DNA of 64,000 nt, from the NCBI GenBank assembly GCA_025059775.1, contig JANXCW010000005.1, forward strand, positions 81,823 to 145,822, read 5' to 3'. The position numbers were made by a program, and so were the translations under genes. The notes under the pieces were generated by a model. It saw nothing but the letters and a program-made list of their open reading frames with translations. It did no database searches and was not told the DNA's origin. Source of the stretch: Armatimonadota bacterium. Lineage in GTDB: Bacteria; Sysuimicrobiota; Sysuimicrobiia; Sysuimicrobiales; Sysuimicrobiaceae. Shown here one piece after another: positions 7,237 to 15,824 of this stretch; the first letter of the stretch is position 1, and each line of letters starts with the position of its first letter.

Positions 7237-9645
7237 ATGGCGGTGGTGAAGGAGCGGGAGGAAGTCTTCACGGTGGTGGGCCAGCGCCTTCCGCGGGTGG
7301 ACGGTTGGGCCAAGGTGATGGGGCGGGCCCAGTACACGGACGACCTTTCCCTGCCGGGAATGCTCTTCGGCAAGCTCGCCCGCAGCACCCAGGCCCATGC
7401 CCGGATCCGGGAGATCCGGGTGCAGCGGGCCCTGGCACTGCCGGGGGTGGTGGCGGTTATCACCGGGAGAGATCTGCCCGTCCGCTACGGGGTGTTCCCC
7501 GTGGGCCAGGATGAAACCGCGCTCGCGGTGGACAAGGTGCGGTATGTGGGAGAGCCCGTGGCCGCGGTGGCCGCGGTGGACCCCTACACCGCAGAGGAGG
7601 CGGTCCGCCTCATCGAGGTGGACTACGAGCCGCTTCCCGCCCGCATGACCGTCGAGGAGGCCTTGGCGCACCCGGAGCCCCGCATCCACGACTACGGCCC
7701 CTTCGGGAACGTGCACCGGCTGGCGTCGCTGGAGTTCGGGGATGTGGAGCGGGGATTCGCGGAAGCGGACTACGTCCGGGAGGACCTGTTCTTCTATGAG
7801 GGCAGCACCCACGCGCCCATGGAGCCCCACAGCGCCCTCGCATGGTGGGATCCCGGGGCGAAGAAGCTCACCCTGTGGACCTCCCACCAGGGGCCCCATT
7901 ACCTGCACAAGGGGCTCGCCAAGGCCCTGCAGCTGGAGGAGCATCAGGTACGGGTCATCGTGCCCGCGGTAGGGGGCGGGTTCGGGGGGAAGCTGGACAT
8001 CTTCCACCACGAGGTGTGCGCGGCCAAACTCAGCATGCTCACGGGCCGGCCCGTGAAGATCACCCTGACCCGGGAGGAGGTGTTCTACGCCCACCGGGGG
8101 CGGCATCCGGAACTTTTGCGCATCCGCACCGGCGTCACGCGGGACGGCCGGATTGTGGCCATGCACGTGGAGGCCTACCTGGACGGAGGCGCGTACTGTT
8201 CCTTCGGGCCGGCGACCATGCTGTACGCGGGCACCCAGCAGCCCGTGAGCTACCGCATCCCGCACTACCGGTTCCAAGGGGTGCGGGTGTTCACCAATAA
8301 ACCCCCCTGCGGGCCCAAGCGGGGACACGGGACCCCGCAGGCCCGGTGCGCCCTGGAGGTCCACCTGGACAAGCTGAGCGAGGACCTCGGGCTGGACCCT
8401 GTGGAGCTGCGGCTGCGCAACCTCACGGGGCCCAATGAGCTCACGGTGAACTGGCTGGAGATCACCAGCAACGGACTGCGGGCGTGCATCGAGAAGGTGG
8501 TGGAAGCGAGCGGCTGGTACCGCAAGCGCGGGCGGCTTCCGTACGGACGCGGCATCGGGTTCGCCTGCAGCGCCTACCTCACGGGAGCTGGGGGCTCCAT
8601 CTACTTCAGCGACATGCCCCACTCCGAGGTGCACCTCCGGGTGGATCGCACGGGAGTGGTCACCGTGTACACCCTGGCCACGGAGATCGGACAGGGATCC
8701 GCCACCGCGGTGGCCACCATCGTGGCAGAGGTCCTGGGGCTGAGCCCGCAGGAGATCTGCCTCGTCACCTCTGACACAGATCTCACCCCCATCGACCTCG
8801 GCAGCTACAGCAGTCGCGTGACCCTCATGGTGGGCAATGCGGCCTACGAAGCCGCCTGCCGGGTGCGGAACCTCTTGCTGGAGGCGGTGGCGGAGCGACT
8901 CCAGGTTCCCCGGCATCGTTTGATCTGCCGGAACCGGCGCATCTACGACGCGGAGAACCCGGAGGTGGGAGCTTCCTTCGCCCAGGCGGCGCAGTGGGCG
9001 GAGGCGAAGTTCGGATGCCTGTCCACCTCTGGGAGCTACCGGCCGCCGGAGAAACTGGGCACCTACAAGGGATCGGGCGTGGGACCTTCTCCCACCTACA
9101 CCTTCTCCGCCTGCGTGGCGGAGGTGCGGTGCGATCCAGAAACGGGGGAGGTGAAGGTGGAGCGGGTGTGGGTGGCCCACGACATCGGCCGTGCCCTCAA
9201 CCCTACCCTGGCGGAAGGTCAGGTGGAGGGCAGCGTGTACATGGCCCTGGGCGAAGCCCTGCTGGAGGAGCAGGCCTTTCGCAAGCACCTGCACCGGGGC
9301 CCCTCCCTCCTGGACTACAAGATCCCCACCATCCACGAGATGCCGGAGGTGATCACCCTCTTCGTAGATACCGAAGACCCCCGGGCGCCCTTCAGCGCTA
9401 AGGAGGTGGGGCAGGGGCCGCTGCTGTGCGTCGTACCTGCAATCCTCAACGCCATCGTGGACGCCCTCAAGATCCGGGTGGACGAGGTCCCCGTGACCCC
9501 GGAGAAGATCCTCAAGGCCCTGGAGGAACGCCGAAAGGGACGGCCCGCCCGGGTGGGGCCCACCAAGCTTCCCCCCTTCTCCTTCCCTGCCCCCGAACGG
9601 GTGGCGCGGCCCCCGCAGTGGGAACTGGAGGCGAAACCCGCATAG
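7237..9645 (+). CDS. hcrA: Molybdopterin-binding subunit of a 4-hydroxybenzoyl-CoA reductase-like enzyme
   Basis: This 802-residue large subunit has an N-terminal aldehyde oxidase/xanthine dehydrogenase a/b hammerhead (ALPGVVAVITGRDLP, VRYVGEPVAAVAAVD) followed by the molybdopterin domains (VGGGFGGKLDIFHHE, CGPKRGHGTPQAR, TEIGQGSATAVATIVAE). ATG 7237 follows AAAAGGAGG. 4-Hydroxybenzoyl-CoA reductase removes the ring hydroxyl to give benzoyl-CoA, which feeds the reductase encoded downstream. One point is odd: the usual catalytic glutamate near the C-terminus (a VGEG/VGEPP motif) reads AKEVGQGP here, so Gln replaces Glu. The substrate could therefore differ from 4-hydroxybenzoyl-CoA. Confidence 0.8.
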   Translation: MAVVKEREEVFTVVGQRLPRVDGWAKVMGRAQYTDDLSLPGMLFGKLARSTQAHARIREIRVQRALALPGVVAVITGRDLPVRYGVFPVGQDETALAVDKVRYVGEPVAAVAAVDPYTAEEAVRLIEVDYEPLPARMTVEEALAHPEPRIHDYGPFGNVHRLASLEFGDVERGFAEADYVREDLFFYEGSTHAPMEPHSALAWWDPGAKKLTLWTSHQGPHYLHKGLAKALQLEEHQVRVIVPAVGGGFGGKLDIFHHEVCAAKLSMLTGRPVKITLTREEVFYAHRGRHPELLRIRTGVTRDGRIVAMHVEAYLDGGAYCSFGPATMLYAGTQQPVSYRIPHYRFQGVRVFTNKPPCGPKRGHGTPQARCALEVHLDKLSEDLGLDPVELRLRNLTGPNELTVNWLEITSNGLRACIEKVVEASGWYRKRGRLPYGRGIGFACSAYLTGAGGSIYFSDMPHSEVHLRVDRTGVVTVYTLATEIGQGSATAVATIVAEVLGLSPQEICLVTSDTDLTPIDLGSYSSRVTLMVGNAAYEAACRVRNLLLEAVAERLQVPRHRLICRNRRIYDAENPEVGASFAQAAQWAEAKFGCLSTSGSYRPPEKLGTYKGSGVGPSPTYTFSACVAEVRCDPETGEVKVERVWVAHDIGRALNPTLAEGQVEGSVYMALGEALLEEQAFRKHLHRGPSLLDYKIPTIHEMPEVITLFVDTEDPRAPFSAKEVGQGPLLCVVPAILNAIVDALKIRVDEVPVTPEKILKALEERRKGRPARVGPTKLPPFSFPAPERVARPPQWELEAKPA

Positions 9646-9654
9646 GAGGCGACC

Positions 9655-10656
9655 ATGCTGCGGCTACCCGGTTTCCAGCTCCACCGTCCTGCGAGTTTGT
9701 CGGAGGCTACGCGGATCCTCGCGGATCTGGGGCCGGAGGCGGTTCCCGTGGCCGGTGGGACGGATCTGTATCCCAAGATGAAGCGCCGTCAGATCCTTCC
9801 GAAGCACCTGGTAAGCCTGCGAAGGATCCCGGAGCTGCGCGGCTTTCGGGGGGACCCTCAAGCGGGGCTGGTGATCGGGGCAGGATGCACCCTCGCGGAG
9901 ATCGCGGCGCACCCCATGGTCCGCGTGGGCTACCCGGGACTCGCACAGGCGGTGGCCGTCTGCTCGAACCCCCTCCTCCACCAGATGGGCACCCTCGGTG
10001 GGAACCTCTGCCTCGACACCCGGTGCACCTACTACGACCAGACGGACCTGTGGCGGGAGGCCCTGGGGTGGTGCATGAAGGCCCCCGGCAGCTCGGACCC
10101 TACGGAAGTGCCCTGTCGGGTGGCCCCTGGAGGGGGGAGGTGCTGGGCGGTTTCCAGCGGCGATGGGGCCCCCATCCTCATCGCCCTGGGCGCGCGGGTC
10201 CGGCTCGTGGGATCCAGGGGGGAGCGGATCGTTCCCCTGGAAGAGCTGTACCGGGACGATGGCATCCGGTACCTGAACAAGGCCCATGACGAGCTGGTGG
10301 CGGAGGTGCTGCTGCCTCCCGTGAACGGGGTGCGCAGCACGTACCGGAAGGTGCGCCGCCGGGGGAGTCTGGACTTCGCGGCCCTGGGCGTGGCGGTGGC
10401 ATTGCAGCTGGGAACGGACGGAACCGTGCAGAGGTGCCGCATCGTCCTGGGCGGGGTGGCCTCACGCCCCCTGGTGTTGGAGGAGGCCGCAAACCTACTG
10501 GTGGGACAAAAGGTGGAGCCCGAGGTGCTGGAACGGGTGTCCGAGGCCGTGTACCGGGCCGTGCATCCCATGGACAACGTGGACTTCACCGTGTACTATC
10601 GCCGGCGCATCGCCCCGGTGCAGGTCCGTCGGGCTCTTGAAGCCCTCGCGGCGTAG
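9655..10656 (+). CDS. hcrB: FAD subunit of a 4-hydroxybenzoyl-CoA reductase-like enzyme, with [4Fe-4S] loop
   Basis: This 333-residue FAD-binding subunit (PVAGGTDLYP; MGTLGGNLCL) is of the CoxM/XdhB family. Residues ~120-170 form an insertion with cysteines at 124, 140, 154 and 163 (DTRCTYYDQT, LGWCMKAP, EVPCRV, GRCWAVSSGDGAP). This matches the extra [4Fe-4S]-binding loop known from the beta subunit of Thauera 4-hydroxybenzoyl-CoA reductase, which lets the enzyme work reductively with ferredoxin. The 16-residue and 9-residue spacings agree with that enzyme; the middle spacing is longer. The loop is the best evidence for the identity of the whole enzyme. Confidence 0.82.
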   Translation: MLRLPGFQLHRPASLSEATRILADLGPEAVPVAGGTDLYPKMKRRQILPKHLVSLRRIPELRGFRGDPQAGLVIGAGCTLAEIAAHPMVRVGYPGLAQAVAVCSNPLLHQMGTLGGNLCLDTRCTYYDQTDLWREALGWCMKAPGSSDPTEVPCRVAPGGGRCWAVSSGDGAPILIALGARVRLVGSRGERIVPLEELYRDDGIRYLNKAHDELVAEVLLPPVNGVRSTYRKVRRRGSLDFAALGVAVALQLGTDGTVQRCRIVLGGVASRPLVLEEAANLLVGQKVEPEVLERVSEAVYRAVHPMDNVDFTVYYRRRIAPVQVRRALEALAA

Positions 10657-10670
10657 AAGAGGGCCGGGAA

Positions 10671-12236
10671 ATGTTCCGCAACCCCTTTGTGGCCCCCTTC
10701 CCCACTCCCGAGGTCCCATGCTTCGAGCCCGTGGAACGGTGGGCCCGGACAGATCCGGACCGCCCCGTCCTCGTGTGGGCGCCCACGGGTCAGGTGGTGA
10801 CCTACGGTCGCCTCTGGCATGCCTCCGGAAAGGTGGCGCGGGCTCTGCAGGAGCTGGGGGTAGGCAAGGGCGACCGGGTAGCCTTGCTCGCGCCGAATGC
10901 CCTGGAGCACCCCGTGGCCTTTTACGGGATCTTACGGGCAGGGGGCGTGGTAGTCCCCCTGAACCCCCTCCTGAAGCCTGCGGAAGTGGAGCGGTGCCTG
11001 AGTGAGACAGAGGCACGCGTGGTAATGGCTTCCCCGGAGTGGTGTCGGGAGCTGCAGGCACTTCCTCCAGCCTTGCCATTCCTTCGCTGTGTCCTGAACC
11101 TGGCGGAGCTGCTGGCAACCACGGAACCGTTTGGGAGCCCGGACCCCATCCCGATCCAGCCCGACCGGGATCTCGCCTGCATCCTGTTCTCGAGCGGGAC
11201 CACGGGGCTCCCGAAGGGAACGCAGCTCACCCACCGGAACGTGCTCGCGAACATCCTGGCAGGCCATGCCCTGGGATTTGTGAAGGAAGGCACGGTGTAC
11301 GTACACTTCCTTCCCTTCAGCCACTGCTTTGGCCTGCTGACCCTGCTGAATGCGGGGATCTGCGTGGGAGCCCGGCAGATCCTCCTACCGCAGTTCGACG
11401 CGCAGGAGGTCCTGTACTGGGTCGCGCACCATGGGGCCACGCAGCTGTACGCGGTTCCCCCTGCCCTGAGGGCCCTCGTGGAGGCCGCGGAGGCCCAGGG
11501 TTTTGCGTACCGGGGCCTCCGGTTCGTGAACACCGCGGCCCTCCCTCTGGATCCAGAACTGCAGCAACGGGCGGAGCGGGTGTTCGGGTGTCCCGTGACG
11601 GAGCACATAGGGATGACGGAGTGCGCGGGGCTCGCCAACCTCCTCCTCCCCCCCATGCCCCGAAAACCCCGGTCTGTGGGGCCGCCGGTGCCGAATCTGG
11701 AAGAGCGGGTGGTGGATCCGGACACAGGACGGGACCTGGGCCCCGGGGAGGTGGGAGAGCTCCTGGTGCGCGGCCCTATGGTCACCGTCGGGTACTGGCG
11801 GAACCCGGAGGCGAACGAGGAAGCCTACCTGGAAGAGGGGTGGTTTCGCACGGGAGATCTCGTGCGCTTCGACGAGGCAGGATACATGTGGTGGGTGGAC
11901 CGCCGCAAGGAGATGATCAAGTACAAGGGCTACTCCATCGCCCCCGCGGAGCTGGAGGAGATCCTGCGCCAGCACCCCGCGGTCCGCGAGGCGTGCGTGA
12001 TCCCAAAGCCCGACCCGGAGGTGGGGCAGATTCCCAAGGCCTTCGTGGTGCCTCACGGAGAGGTCACCGCGGAGGAGCTGCTGCGGTTCGTGGAGGAACG
12101 GGTGGCCCCCTACAAGAAGGTACGGGAGGTGGAGTTCGTGTCCGGGCTTCCGAAGTCCGCGGTGGGCAAGGTGCTCCGAAAGGTGCTCGCGGAGCGGGAA
12201 CGCCGTCGGGCCGTGGGAGCCACCACCCGATCCTGA
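10671..12236 (+). CDS. AMP-forming acyl/aryl-CoA ligase (4-coumarate-CoA ligase-like)
   Basis: This 521-residue ANL-superfamily ligase shows the P-loop [18 protein letters not shown], a TEC motif in [29 protein letters not shown], the hinge [16 protein letters not shown] and the catalytic lysine in [11 protein letters not shown]. It differs from the benzoate-CoA-ligase-like enzyme at 1872 and looks more like the 4-coumarate or medium-chain acyl-CoA ligase group, so it probably activates a second acid such as a phenylpropanoid, hydroxybenzoate or alicyclic acid. It follows the FAD subunit by 14 bases and precedes a crotonase and an acyl-CoA dehydrogenase, a set suggesting side-chain or ring beta-oxidation. 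Confidence 0.8.
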   Translation: MFRNPFVAPFPTPEVPCFEPVERWARTDPDRPVLVWAPTGQVVTYGRLWHASGKVARALQELGVGKGDRVALLAPNALEHPVAFYGILRAGGVVVPLNPLLKPAEVERCLSETEARVVMASPEWCRELQALPPALPFLRCVLNLAELLATTEPFGSPDPIPIQPDRDLACILFSSGTTGLPKGTQLTHRNVLANILAGHALGFVKEGTVYVHFLPFSHCFGLLTLLNAGICVGARQILLPQFDAQEVLYWVAHHGATQLYAVPPALRALVEAAEAQGFAYRGLRFVNTAALPLDPELQQRAERVFGCPVTEHIGMTECAGLANLLLPPMPRKPRSVGPPVPNLEERVVDPDTGRDLGPGEVGELLVRGPMVTVGYWRNPEANEEAYLEEGWFRTGDLVRFDEAGYMWWVDRRKEMIKYKGYSIAPAELEEILRQHPAVREACVIPKPDPEVGQIPKAFVVPHGEVTAEELLRFVEERVAPYKKVREVEFVSGLPKSAVGKVLRKVLAERERRRAVGATTRS

Positions 12237-12250
12237 TGTGGGAGGGAAGC

Positions 12251-13060
12251 ATGCGCGGAGCGGACCTGAAACCCCAGCACTTCCTGTGGGAGGTACAGGA
12301 GGAGGTCGCCACCATTACCCTGAACCGGCCGGAACGGAAAAATCCTCTTACCTTCGAGAGCTACGCGGAGCTGCGGGATACGTTCCGCATCCTGAACCGG
12401 ATGGAGGATGTGAAAGCGGTGGTGATCACCGGAGCGGGGGGCAACTTCTGCTCCGGAGGGGATGTCCACGAGATCATCCGGCCTCTCCTGGACATGGACG
12501 TGCGTGGGAAGCTGGAGTTCACCCGGATGACGGGGGATCTGGTGATCGCCATGCGGCACTGCCCGCAGCCCCTCATTGCTGCGGTGGACGGGGTCTGCGT
12601 GGGAGCGGGTGCCGTGATCGCCGCCGCGTGCGACCTGCGCCTGGGAACCCCCCGCAGCCGGGTGGCCTTCCTCTTCGTGCGGGTGGGGCTTGCGGGTTCG
12701 GATATGGGCGCGTGCGCCCTGCTTCCCCGCCTTGTGGGCCTGGGGCGGGCCGCGGAGCTTCTCTACACGGGTCGTGAAATGCGCGGGGAGGAGGCGGAAC
12801 GGTGGGGCTTCTTCAACCGCCTGTGCCCGCCGGAGACCCTCCTGCAGGAGGCCCAGCAGCTGGCGCGGGAGATCGCGCAGGGCCCTACCTTCGCGCACGC
12901 CATGACCAAGCGCATGCTGCACAAGGAGTGGGACATGTCCCTGGACGAGGCCATCGAATCCGAGGCGCAAGCCCAGGCCCTGTGCATGTTCACCCGGGAT
13001 TTCGCCCGCGGATACCAGGCCTTTGTGGAGCGCCGTAAACCCACCTTCGGGGGCGACTAG
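12251..13060 (+). CDS. Crotonase-superfamily protein without the hydratase glutamates
   Basis: This 269-residue crotonase-fold protein ([23 protein letters not shown] oxyanion loop) starts at ATG 12251 behind GGAGGGAAGC. Both catalytic glutamates of true enoyl-CoA hydratases appear replaced: the GCE position reads [11 protein letters not shown], and the FGQPE position reads FLFVRVG. An aspartate in [15 protein letters not shown] aligns instead with the acid used by PaaG/isomerase-type and ring-cleaving crotonases. It may therefore be an isomerase or a ring-opening C-C hydrolase (a BadI-like role) rather than a hydratase. It overlaps the following acyl-CoA dehydrogenase by one base. Confidence 0.75.
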   Translation: MRGADLKPQHFLWEVQEEVATITLNRPERKNPLTFESYAELRDTFRILNRMEDVKAVVITGAGGNFCSGGDVHEIIRPLLDMDVRGKLEFTRMTGDLVIAMRHCPQPLIAAVDGVCVGAGAVIAAACDLRLGTPRSRVAFLFVRVGLAGSDMGACALLPRLVGLGRAAELLYTGREMRGEEAERWGFFNRLCPPETLLQEAQQLAREIAQGPTFAHAMTKRMLHKEWDMSLDEAIESEAQAQALCMFTRDFARGYQAFVERRKPTFGGD

Positions 13061-14250
13061 TGGACCGCGACCACCTACTCTGGCCCTTCTTCGGGGAAGC
13101 CCACCGCCGCCTGGCGCGGGAGCTGGAGACGTGGGCCCGGCGGGAGGTGGGACCGCTCGCGGCCCGGGAGGAGGAGGATCCGGAGGGGATGAGCCGGGAG
13201 CTCGTGCGCCGGCTGGGGGAGGCGAGTTGGCTGAGGTACTGCGTTCCCCGGGCCTACGGGGGGATGTTCGATAGCCTGGATGTGCGCAGCCTGTGTCTGG
13301 CCCGCGAGATTCTCGCGGGATACTCCGGACTGGCGGACTTCGCCTTCGCCATGCAGGGGCTGGGGAGTGCGCCCATCACCCTCTTCGGGAGCGATGCCCT
13401 GCGGACCCGCTACCTCCCGGAGGTAGCAAGCGGTCGCCGCATCGCGGCCTTCGCCCTCTCGGAGCCCCAGGCGGGTTCGGACGTCGCCGGGATCACCACC
13501 TCCGCCCGGCGCACGCAGGAGGGGTATGTGCTGGAGGGGGTGAAGACCTGGATCTCTAACGCGGGAGTGGCGGACTTCTACGTGGTATTCGCCCGCACGG
13601 GAGGTCCCGGAAAGGAAGGGCTTAGTGCTTTCGTGGTGGACGCGGATACCCCGGGGCTAGAGGTGAGCGAGCGGATCCAGGTCCTTGCCCCGCATCCCCT
13701 CGGGACCCTTAACCTCCGCGGCTGCCATGTTCCGGCGAGCCACCGGCTAGGGGAGGAAGGACAGGGGTTTGAGGTAGCCATGCGGACCCTGGACGTTTTC
13801 CGCCCGACGGTGGGAGCTGCGGCCCTGGGGTTCGCCCGCCGGGCTTTTCACGAGGCGTTGGAGTTCGTGCAGCGGCGGGTGGCGTTCGGGCAGGTCCTGA
13901 GCCGGTTCCAGATGGTGCGGGAGAAGCTGGCTTGGATGGCCCTGGAGGTGGACGCGGCGGCCCTGCTGGTGTACCGGGCCGCGTGGGTGAAGGACGAGCT
14001 GGGCCAGCGGGCCACCCGGGAGGCCTCCATGGCCAAGCTGTACGCCACGGAGGCCGCACAGCGGGTGGTGGACAGCGCGGTGCAGCTGTGGGGGGCGCGG
14101 GGGGTGGTGCACGGGAGCCCCGTGGAGCGACTGTACCGGGAGGTACGGGCGTTGCGCATCTACGAGGGGACCTCGGAGATCCAGGCCCTGGTGGTGGCTC
14201 AGGAGGTCCTCCGGTCCGCACCGTCGGAGCGCGTGGAGGAGGCTCCATGA
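13060..14250 (+). CDS. Acyl-CoA dehydrogenase
   Basis: This 396-residue FAD-dependent acyl-CoA dehydrogenase has the FAD/substrate motif [15 protein letters not shown], the ETF-contact region, the arginine segment [13 protein letters not shown], and the terminal [14 protein letters not shown] with the catalytic glutamate in the YEGTSE loop. It oxidises an acyl-CoA to the 2,3-enoyl-CoA with ETF as acceptor. It starts at GTG 13060, overlapping the crotonase stop, and its stop overlaps the next ATG (ATGA), so the three genes are translationally coupled. Candidate substrates are cyclohexane-carboxyl-CoA, pimeloyl-CoA or a phenylpropanoyl-CoA; sequence alone cannot decide. Confidence 0.85.
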   Translation: MDRDHLLWPFFGEAHRRLARELETWARREVGPLAAREEEDPEGMSRELVRRLGEASWLRYCVPRAYGGMFDSLDVRSLCLAREILAGYSGLADFAFAMQGLGSAPITLFGSDALRTRYLPEVASGRRIAAFALSEPQAGSDVAGITTSARRTQEGYVLEGVKTWISNAGVADFYVVFARTGGPGKEGLSAFVVDADTPGLEVSERIQVLAPHPLGTLNLRGCHVPASHRLGEEGQGFEVAMRTLDVFRPTVGAAALGFARRAFHEALEFVQRRVAFGQVLSRFQMVREKLAWMALEVDAAALLVYRAAWVKDELGQRATREASMAKLYATEAAQRVVDSAVQLWGARGVVHGSPVERLYREVRALRIYEGTSEIQALVVAQEVLRSAPSERVEEAP

Positions 14251-15011
14251 CGGAGCGCGCGGTGGAGGTCCGGTACGAGGAGGGCACCTGCTGGGTCACC
14301 CTGAACCGGCCGCCCCACAACATCCTCACCATTGCGGTGATGCGGGAGCTCGCGCGTATCCTGCGCTCGGCCGCGGAGGACCGTACGGTGCGGGCCGTGG
14401 TTCTGGGGGCCCGGGGGCGGTCCTTCTCCGCAGGGGTGGACGTGGCGGAGCACACCGCGGAAAAGGTGCACGGGATGCTGGAGGCCTTCCACGACCTGTG
14501 CCATACCCTGGTTTCGCTCGACGTGCCCACGGTGGCCTCAGTCCAGGGGCCTGCGTTGGGGGGTGGGTGCGAGGTGGTGGCCCTATGCGACGTAGTGGTG
14601 GCCGCGGAGGAGGCCACCTTCGGGCAGCCCGAGATCCGGGTGGGGGTGTTTCCGCCCGTCGCTGCGGCCACCTTTCCCTTCCTCTTCGGCAAACGCGGGA
14701 TCTCCCTCCTCCTCACCGGCGAACTCCTCCCCGCCCGGCGGGCCCAGGAGCTGGGGCTGGTGACGGAGGTGGTCCCCCAGGAGCAGCTGGAGGAGGCGGT
14801 GCGACGGGTGGTGGGGCAGCTCCAGGCCCACAGCGGAGCGGTCCTTCGCCTGGCGAAGCGGACGGCCGTCGCTACGTTCCGGCGGTGGTTTGCGGAGGCA
14901 TTGCAGGAAGCGGAGCACCTCTACCTGGGGGAGCTCATGGCCACGGAGGACGCCCACGAAGGGCTCCGGGCCTTCCTGGAGAAGCGCGGGGCCAGCTGGA
15001 AACATCGATGA
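14247..15011 (+). CDS. dch: Cyclohexa-1,5-diene-1-carbonyl-CoA hydratase (Dch)-like crotonase
   Basis: This 254-residue crotonase retains both hydratase glutamates ([11 protein letters not shown] and [13 protein letters not shown]). The run [19 protein letters not shown] is strikingly like the dienoyl-CoA hydratase of the benzoyl-CoA pathway, where the oxyanion loop is followed by the same D-V-A-x-H-T sequence. That enzyme adds water to cyclohexa-1,5-diene-1-carbonyl-CoA, the product of class I benzoyl-CoA reductase, whose genes begin 0.8 kb downstream. ATG 14247 overlaps the acyl-CoA dehydrogenase stop and has GGAGG upstream. Context and motif agree, so this is one of the firmer functional calls in the island. 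Confidence 0.82.
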   Translation: MTERAVEVRYEEGTCWVTLNRPPHNILTIAVMRELARILRSAAEDRTVRAVVLGARGRSFSAGVDVAEHTAEKVHGMLEAFHDLCHTLVSLDVPTVASVQGPALGGGCEVVALCDVVVAAEEATFGQPEIRVGVFPPVAAATFPFLFGKRGISLLLTGELLPARRAQELGLVTEVVPQEQLEEAVRRVVGQLQAHSGAVLRLAKRTAVATFRRWFAEALQEAEHLYLGELMATEDAHEGLRAFLEKRGASWKHR

Positions 15012-15027
15012 GGGGAGGGTGACGGGG

Positions 15028-15747
15028 GTGAAGCGGGCGGAGGCGGTGCACGGTGCGCGGCAGGTGTACGAGAGCCTGCGGGTGGTGTTGGAGGCCCTGG
15101 AACGGGCAGGGGAGCCAGCCATGGTGGTGGACAGCCGCCAGCGGGTCCTCCTGTGGAACCGGGCGGCAGAGAAGCTGCTGGGATGGTCTCAGGAGGAGGT
15201 GGTGGGTCGCCCATGCTACCGGGTGGTGGCCGGCTACGACCGGAGCGGGCACCTGGTGTGCTGCCCGGGGTGCCCGGAGTTCGCCATGGCCCGCGCGGAG
15301 GGAGCCATCCCTCCCCGGGACGTGTGCTACCGCACGCGGGACGGCCGGTACGTGTGGGTGAACACCAGCACCCTGGTGCTCCGTCCCGACCCCAAGGGCG
15401 GGGACGTGTTCCTGGTACATCTCTTCCGGGACGTGACCCACCAACGGACCGTGGAGGAGCTGGTGGAGCTGCTCGCGACCCGGGAGGGACTCCTTGCCAC
15501 GGTGGGCGCGGTCAAGCACCCGCTCACCCGGCGGGAGCGGGAGGTCTTGGCCCTGCTGGCCCAGGGGATGGACACGGAGGCCATCGCCCGCACCCTGGTC
15601 CTCTCCACCGCCACCGTCCGCAACCACGTGCAGAACCTCCTGCGCAAACTGGGGGCTCACACCCGGGCAGAGGCTGTGGCTCGGGCCCTCCAACAGGGGC
15701 TGTTTCCTCGGGACGGCAAGGGCCTACAGATGCATCAAGAAAAATGA
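15028..15747 (+). CDS. PAS domain-LuxR-type transcriptional regulator
   Basis: This 239-residue regulator has an N-terminal PAS domain (about 20-155: PAMVVDSRQRVLLWNRAAEKLLGW ... YVWVNTSTLVL), a short linker and a C-terminal LuxR/GerE helix-turn-helix (LTRREREVLALLAQGMDTEAIA ... STATVRNHVQNLLRKLGAHTRAEAVA). The PAS domain contains a cysteine-rich stretch, HLVCCPGCPEF, that could sense redox state or bind metal; this is inference. GTG 15028 is chosen because AGGGGAGG lies nine bases upstream; an in-frame GTG at 15019 sits too close to it. The position between the two aromatic operons suggests control of one or both. Confidence 0.8.
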   Translation: MKRAEAVHGARQVYESLRVVLEALERAGEPAMVVDSRQRVLLWNRAAEKLLGWSQEEVVGRPCYRVVAGYDRSGHLVCCPGCPEFAMARAEGAIPPRDVCYRTRDGRYVWVNTSTLVLRPDPKGGDVFLVHLFRDVTHQRTVEELVELLATREGLLATVGAVKHPLTRREREVLALLAQGMDTEAIARTLVLSTATVRNHVQNLLRKLGAHTRAEAVARALQQGLFPRDGKGLQMHQEK

Positions 15748-15760
15748 TGCATTCCTCGCA

Positions 15761-15790
15761 TTGTCAACACATCCTGCTGTGGGCTAGGGT
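15761..15790 (+). promoter_or_regulatory. Candidate promoter of the benzoyl-CoA reductase operon
   Basis: TTGTCA at 15761-15766 and TAGGGT at 15785-15790 are 18 bp apart in the gap between the PAS-LuxR gene and bcrC. The -10 keeps only the three most conserved bases (T, A and the final T). Layout matches the promoter at 6654, with the shared operator motif just downstream. Confidence 0.4.
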
Positions 15791-15793
15791 TTG

Positions 15794-15811
15794 ACTGACC
15801 GGTTGGATAAA
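15794..15811 (+). promoter_or_regulatory. Second copy of the shared operator-like motif
   Basis: ACTGACC-GGTT-GGATAAA has the same left half, spacing and A-rich right flank as ACTGACC-ATCC-GGTCAAA at 6694-6711. The right half is degenerate here. The identical placement just downstream of the -10 in both operons supports a common regulator, possibly the TetR protein at 22136 or the PAS-LuxR protein at 15028. Confidence 0.4.
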
Positions 15812-15824
15812 ACTGAGGGATGCC

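Noticed and set aside
6787..9336. An 849-codon minus-strand open frame opposite the hcrC/hcrA-like genes
   Set aside because: Its translation is histidine-, glycine- and proline-rich and low in complexity, typical of an antisense shadow. The plus strand encodes a well-conserved molybdoenzyme.
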